Of a stretch of 29,939 nt of DNA, positions 28,830-29,939 are shown one piece after another. Position numbers and translations under genes: made by a program. Source of the DNA: a virus; the IMG/VR virus record IMGVR_UViG_3300017751_000137, positions 1 to 29,939 of that record; one strand, 5' to 3'. Position 1 is the stretch's first letter; every line of letters begins with the position of its first letter. Under the pieces are notes generated by a model. It searched no databases and was not told where the DNA came from. It saw nothing but the letters and a program-made list of their open reading frames with translations.

Positions 28830-29939
28830 CAGAACGGATCGAAATCGAAAGTATCAACTCAGTACATATGAAAGTCAAGGCCGACTCCGGTACCTTGATG
28901 GAAATTTCTGAGCACTTTTCTTTTCGACCTGAAGGTTACCAATTCAATCCAAAATATAAGGCTCGAGTATGGGATGGAATCATTCGTCTATTCCAACCAA
29001 TGAGACCTAAACTATATGTAGGACTATATCCTCATTTGAAACAATTTTGTGATGAACGTGGATATACTATTATAGCTCCAGATCATATAGGAACACAAGA
29101 GGAATTCGATGATGATTACCCAGCTCAACTCGCTCAGGAAGTCGGTTGTAAGTTTATACCACGAGATTACCAAAACCAATATGTACTTAACGCATTGCGT
29201 AAACGCCGATCTCTATCTTTATCACCGACATCATCTGGTAAGTCTTTAATCATTTATTTGATTCAACAACATTATTACCAAGCCTTCGGACATCGTACAC
29301 TGATCATTGTTCCTACAATCTCGTTAGTTCATCAGATGGCCGGTGACTTTGTTGACTATGGATGTGATCCTAGTATCATCTATAAGATCCAAGGTGGTGT
29401 TGATAAGAATACAAAAGCACCTATCGTAATTAGTACATGGCAATCGCTAATCAAGCAACCTAAAGATTGGTTCGATCAATTCCGTGTCGTACTTGGTGAT
29501 GAGGCTCATACCTTCCAAGCTAAGTCACTCACCACTATTATGGAAAAGCTGACTGATTGTGAATATCGACATGGGTTTACTGGTACGCTCAAAAGTAATG
29601 AATCTAAGACTCACCGGCTTGTACTCGAAGGATGCTTCGGTCAAGTAAAACGATTCGTCAATACTAAAAAGCTTATGGACGAGGGAACAGTCGCAGACTT
29701 TAAAGTCAAGGCAATTGTTCTTGCACATGACAACGAAGCTCGTAAGAATTTTAAGAAAGCGATGGGTACTATTAAGGAAGGTGTAAAAAAGTGGCCTGCT
29801 GAACGTGAGTTTATTGTAAACCATCCAGGTCGTAATAACTTTATTAAGAATCTCGTTCATAGTCTCGAAGGTCAAAACAATCTCATTCTTTTTGATCTGG
29901 TAGAAAAGCATGGTAAGGTATTACAGCCATTACTTGAAA
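28826..29939 (+). CDS. uvsW: DNA/RNA helicase UvsW, 3' end beyond window
   Basis: 371 codons of an SF2 helicase, open to the window end. An N-terminal domain (about 1-105, with PKYKARVWDGIIRLF) precedes PTSSGKS at 134-140 (motif I), the DEAH-type GDEAH near 230 (motif II) and the GFTGTL motif III. T4 UvsW unwinds branched recombination intermediates and R-loops and helps switch from origin to recombination-dependent replication. It fits the neighbouring uvsY and the uvsX/41/59 block. The start overlaps the previous stop (ATGA). Confidence 0.9.
   Translation, partial: MTERIEIESINSVHMKVKADSGTLMEISEHFSFRPEGYQFNPKYKARVWDGIIRLFQPMRPKLYVGLYPHLKQFCDERGYTIIAPDHIGTQEEFDDDYPAQLAQEVGCKFIPRDYQNQYVLNALRKRRSLSLSPTSSGKSLIIYLIQQHYYQAFGHRTLIIVPTISLVHQMAGDFVDYGCDPSIIYKIQGGVDKNTKAPIVISTWQSLIKQPKDWFDQFRVVLGDEAHTFQAKSLTTIMEKLTDCEYRHGFTGTLKSNESKTHRLVLEGCFGQVKRFVNTKKLMDEGTVADFKVKAIVLAHDNEARKNFKKAMGTIKEGVKKWPAEREFIVNHPGRNNFIKNLVHSLEGQNNLILFDLVEKHGKVLQPLLE

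Noticed and set aside
29525-29911. A minus-strand frame of 128 codons near the right end.
   Set aside because: It lies opposite uvsW, whose helicase motifs continue through it; it is a shadow.
1-29939. tRNA genes, CRISPR arrays, insertion sequences and integrase or attachment sites.
   Set aside because: No cloverleaf-like region, no regular short repeats and no transposase or integrase motif was seen; non-coding gaps are too short for most of these.

Overview
This window looks like part of the genome of a T4-like marine myovirus. It carries recognisable T4 core genes: the gp41 helicase, UvsX, gp32, gp59, gp33, a fused gp39/gp60 topoisomerase subunit, gp52, UvsY and UvsW. It also carries many short conserved hypothetical genes that, from memory, resemble those of marine T4-like phages. 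Genes are tightly packed, often overlapping as TAATG or ATGA. No gene-free stretch exceeds about 200 bases, and I saw no tRNA, rRNA, CRISPR array or insertion sequence. No photosynthesis gene is visible, and the bilin reductase does not look like the usual cyanophage PebS. I therefore infer a non-cyanobacterial marine host, but the window does not prove it.

Layout. Positions 1-21098 are mostly minus strand. At 1-7700 there is a nucleotidyltransferase, a sugar and one-carbon block (GT25-like and GT29/sialyltransferase-like transferases, serine hydroxymethyltransferase, a P-loop kinase), virion genes, and two proteins whose N-termini resemble T4 capsid-targeting peptides. At 7744-12337 is the replication, recombination and late-transcription block (41, uvsX, 32, 59, 33). 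At 12501-14586 are small membrane or exported proteins and a two-gene bilin cassette: heme oxygenase plus a PcyA/PcyX-like ferredoxin-dependent bilin reductase. A plus-strand island at 14689-15300 encodes small membrane proteins. Positions 15330-21098 hold many small genes, a tail-fibre-like protein, a eukaryotic-type phosphomannomutase and a SprT-like metalloprotease.

Positions 21301-29939 are mostly plus strand: an FkbM methyltransferase, both topoisomerase subunits, small genes, a tail-tube-like protein, uvsY, a class II aldolase and the start of uvsW. One gene, a second FkbM paralogue at 26206-26919, is inverted.

Control can be read directly. T4-type late promoters (TATAAATA and close variants) precede the structural, bilin, methyltransferase and tail genes. 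A family of sigma70-like promoters (TTGACA or TGTACA, 16-17 bases, TAGAAT or TATAAT) precedes the early and replication genes and sits on both sides of the divergent switch near 21.2 kb. The outstanding biology is the late-expressed heme-to-bilin pathway in an apparently non-cyanobacterial phage. The sugar and surface-modification genes and a promoter-terminator unit that may make a very small RNA come next.
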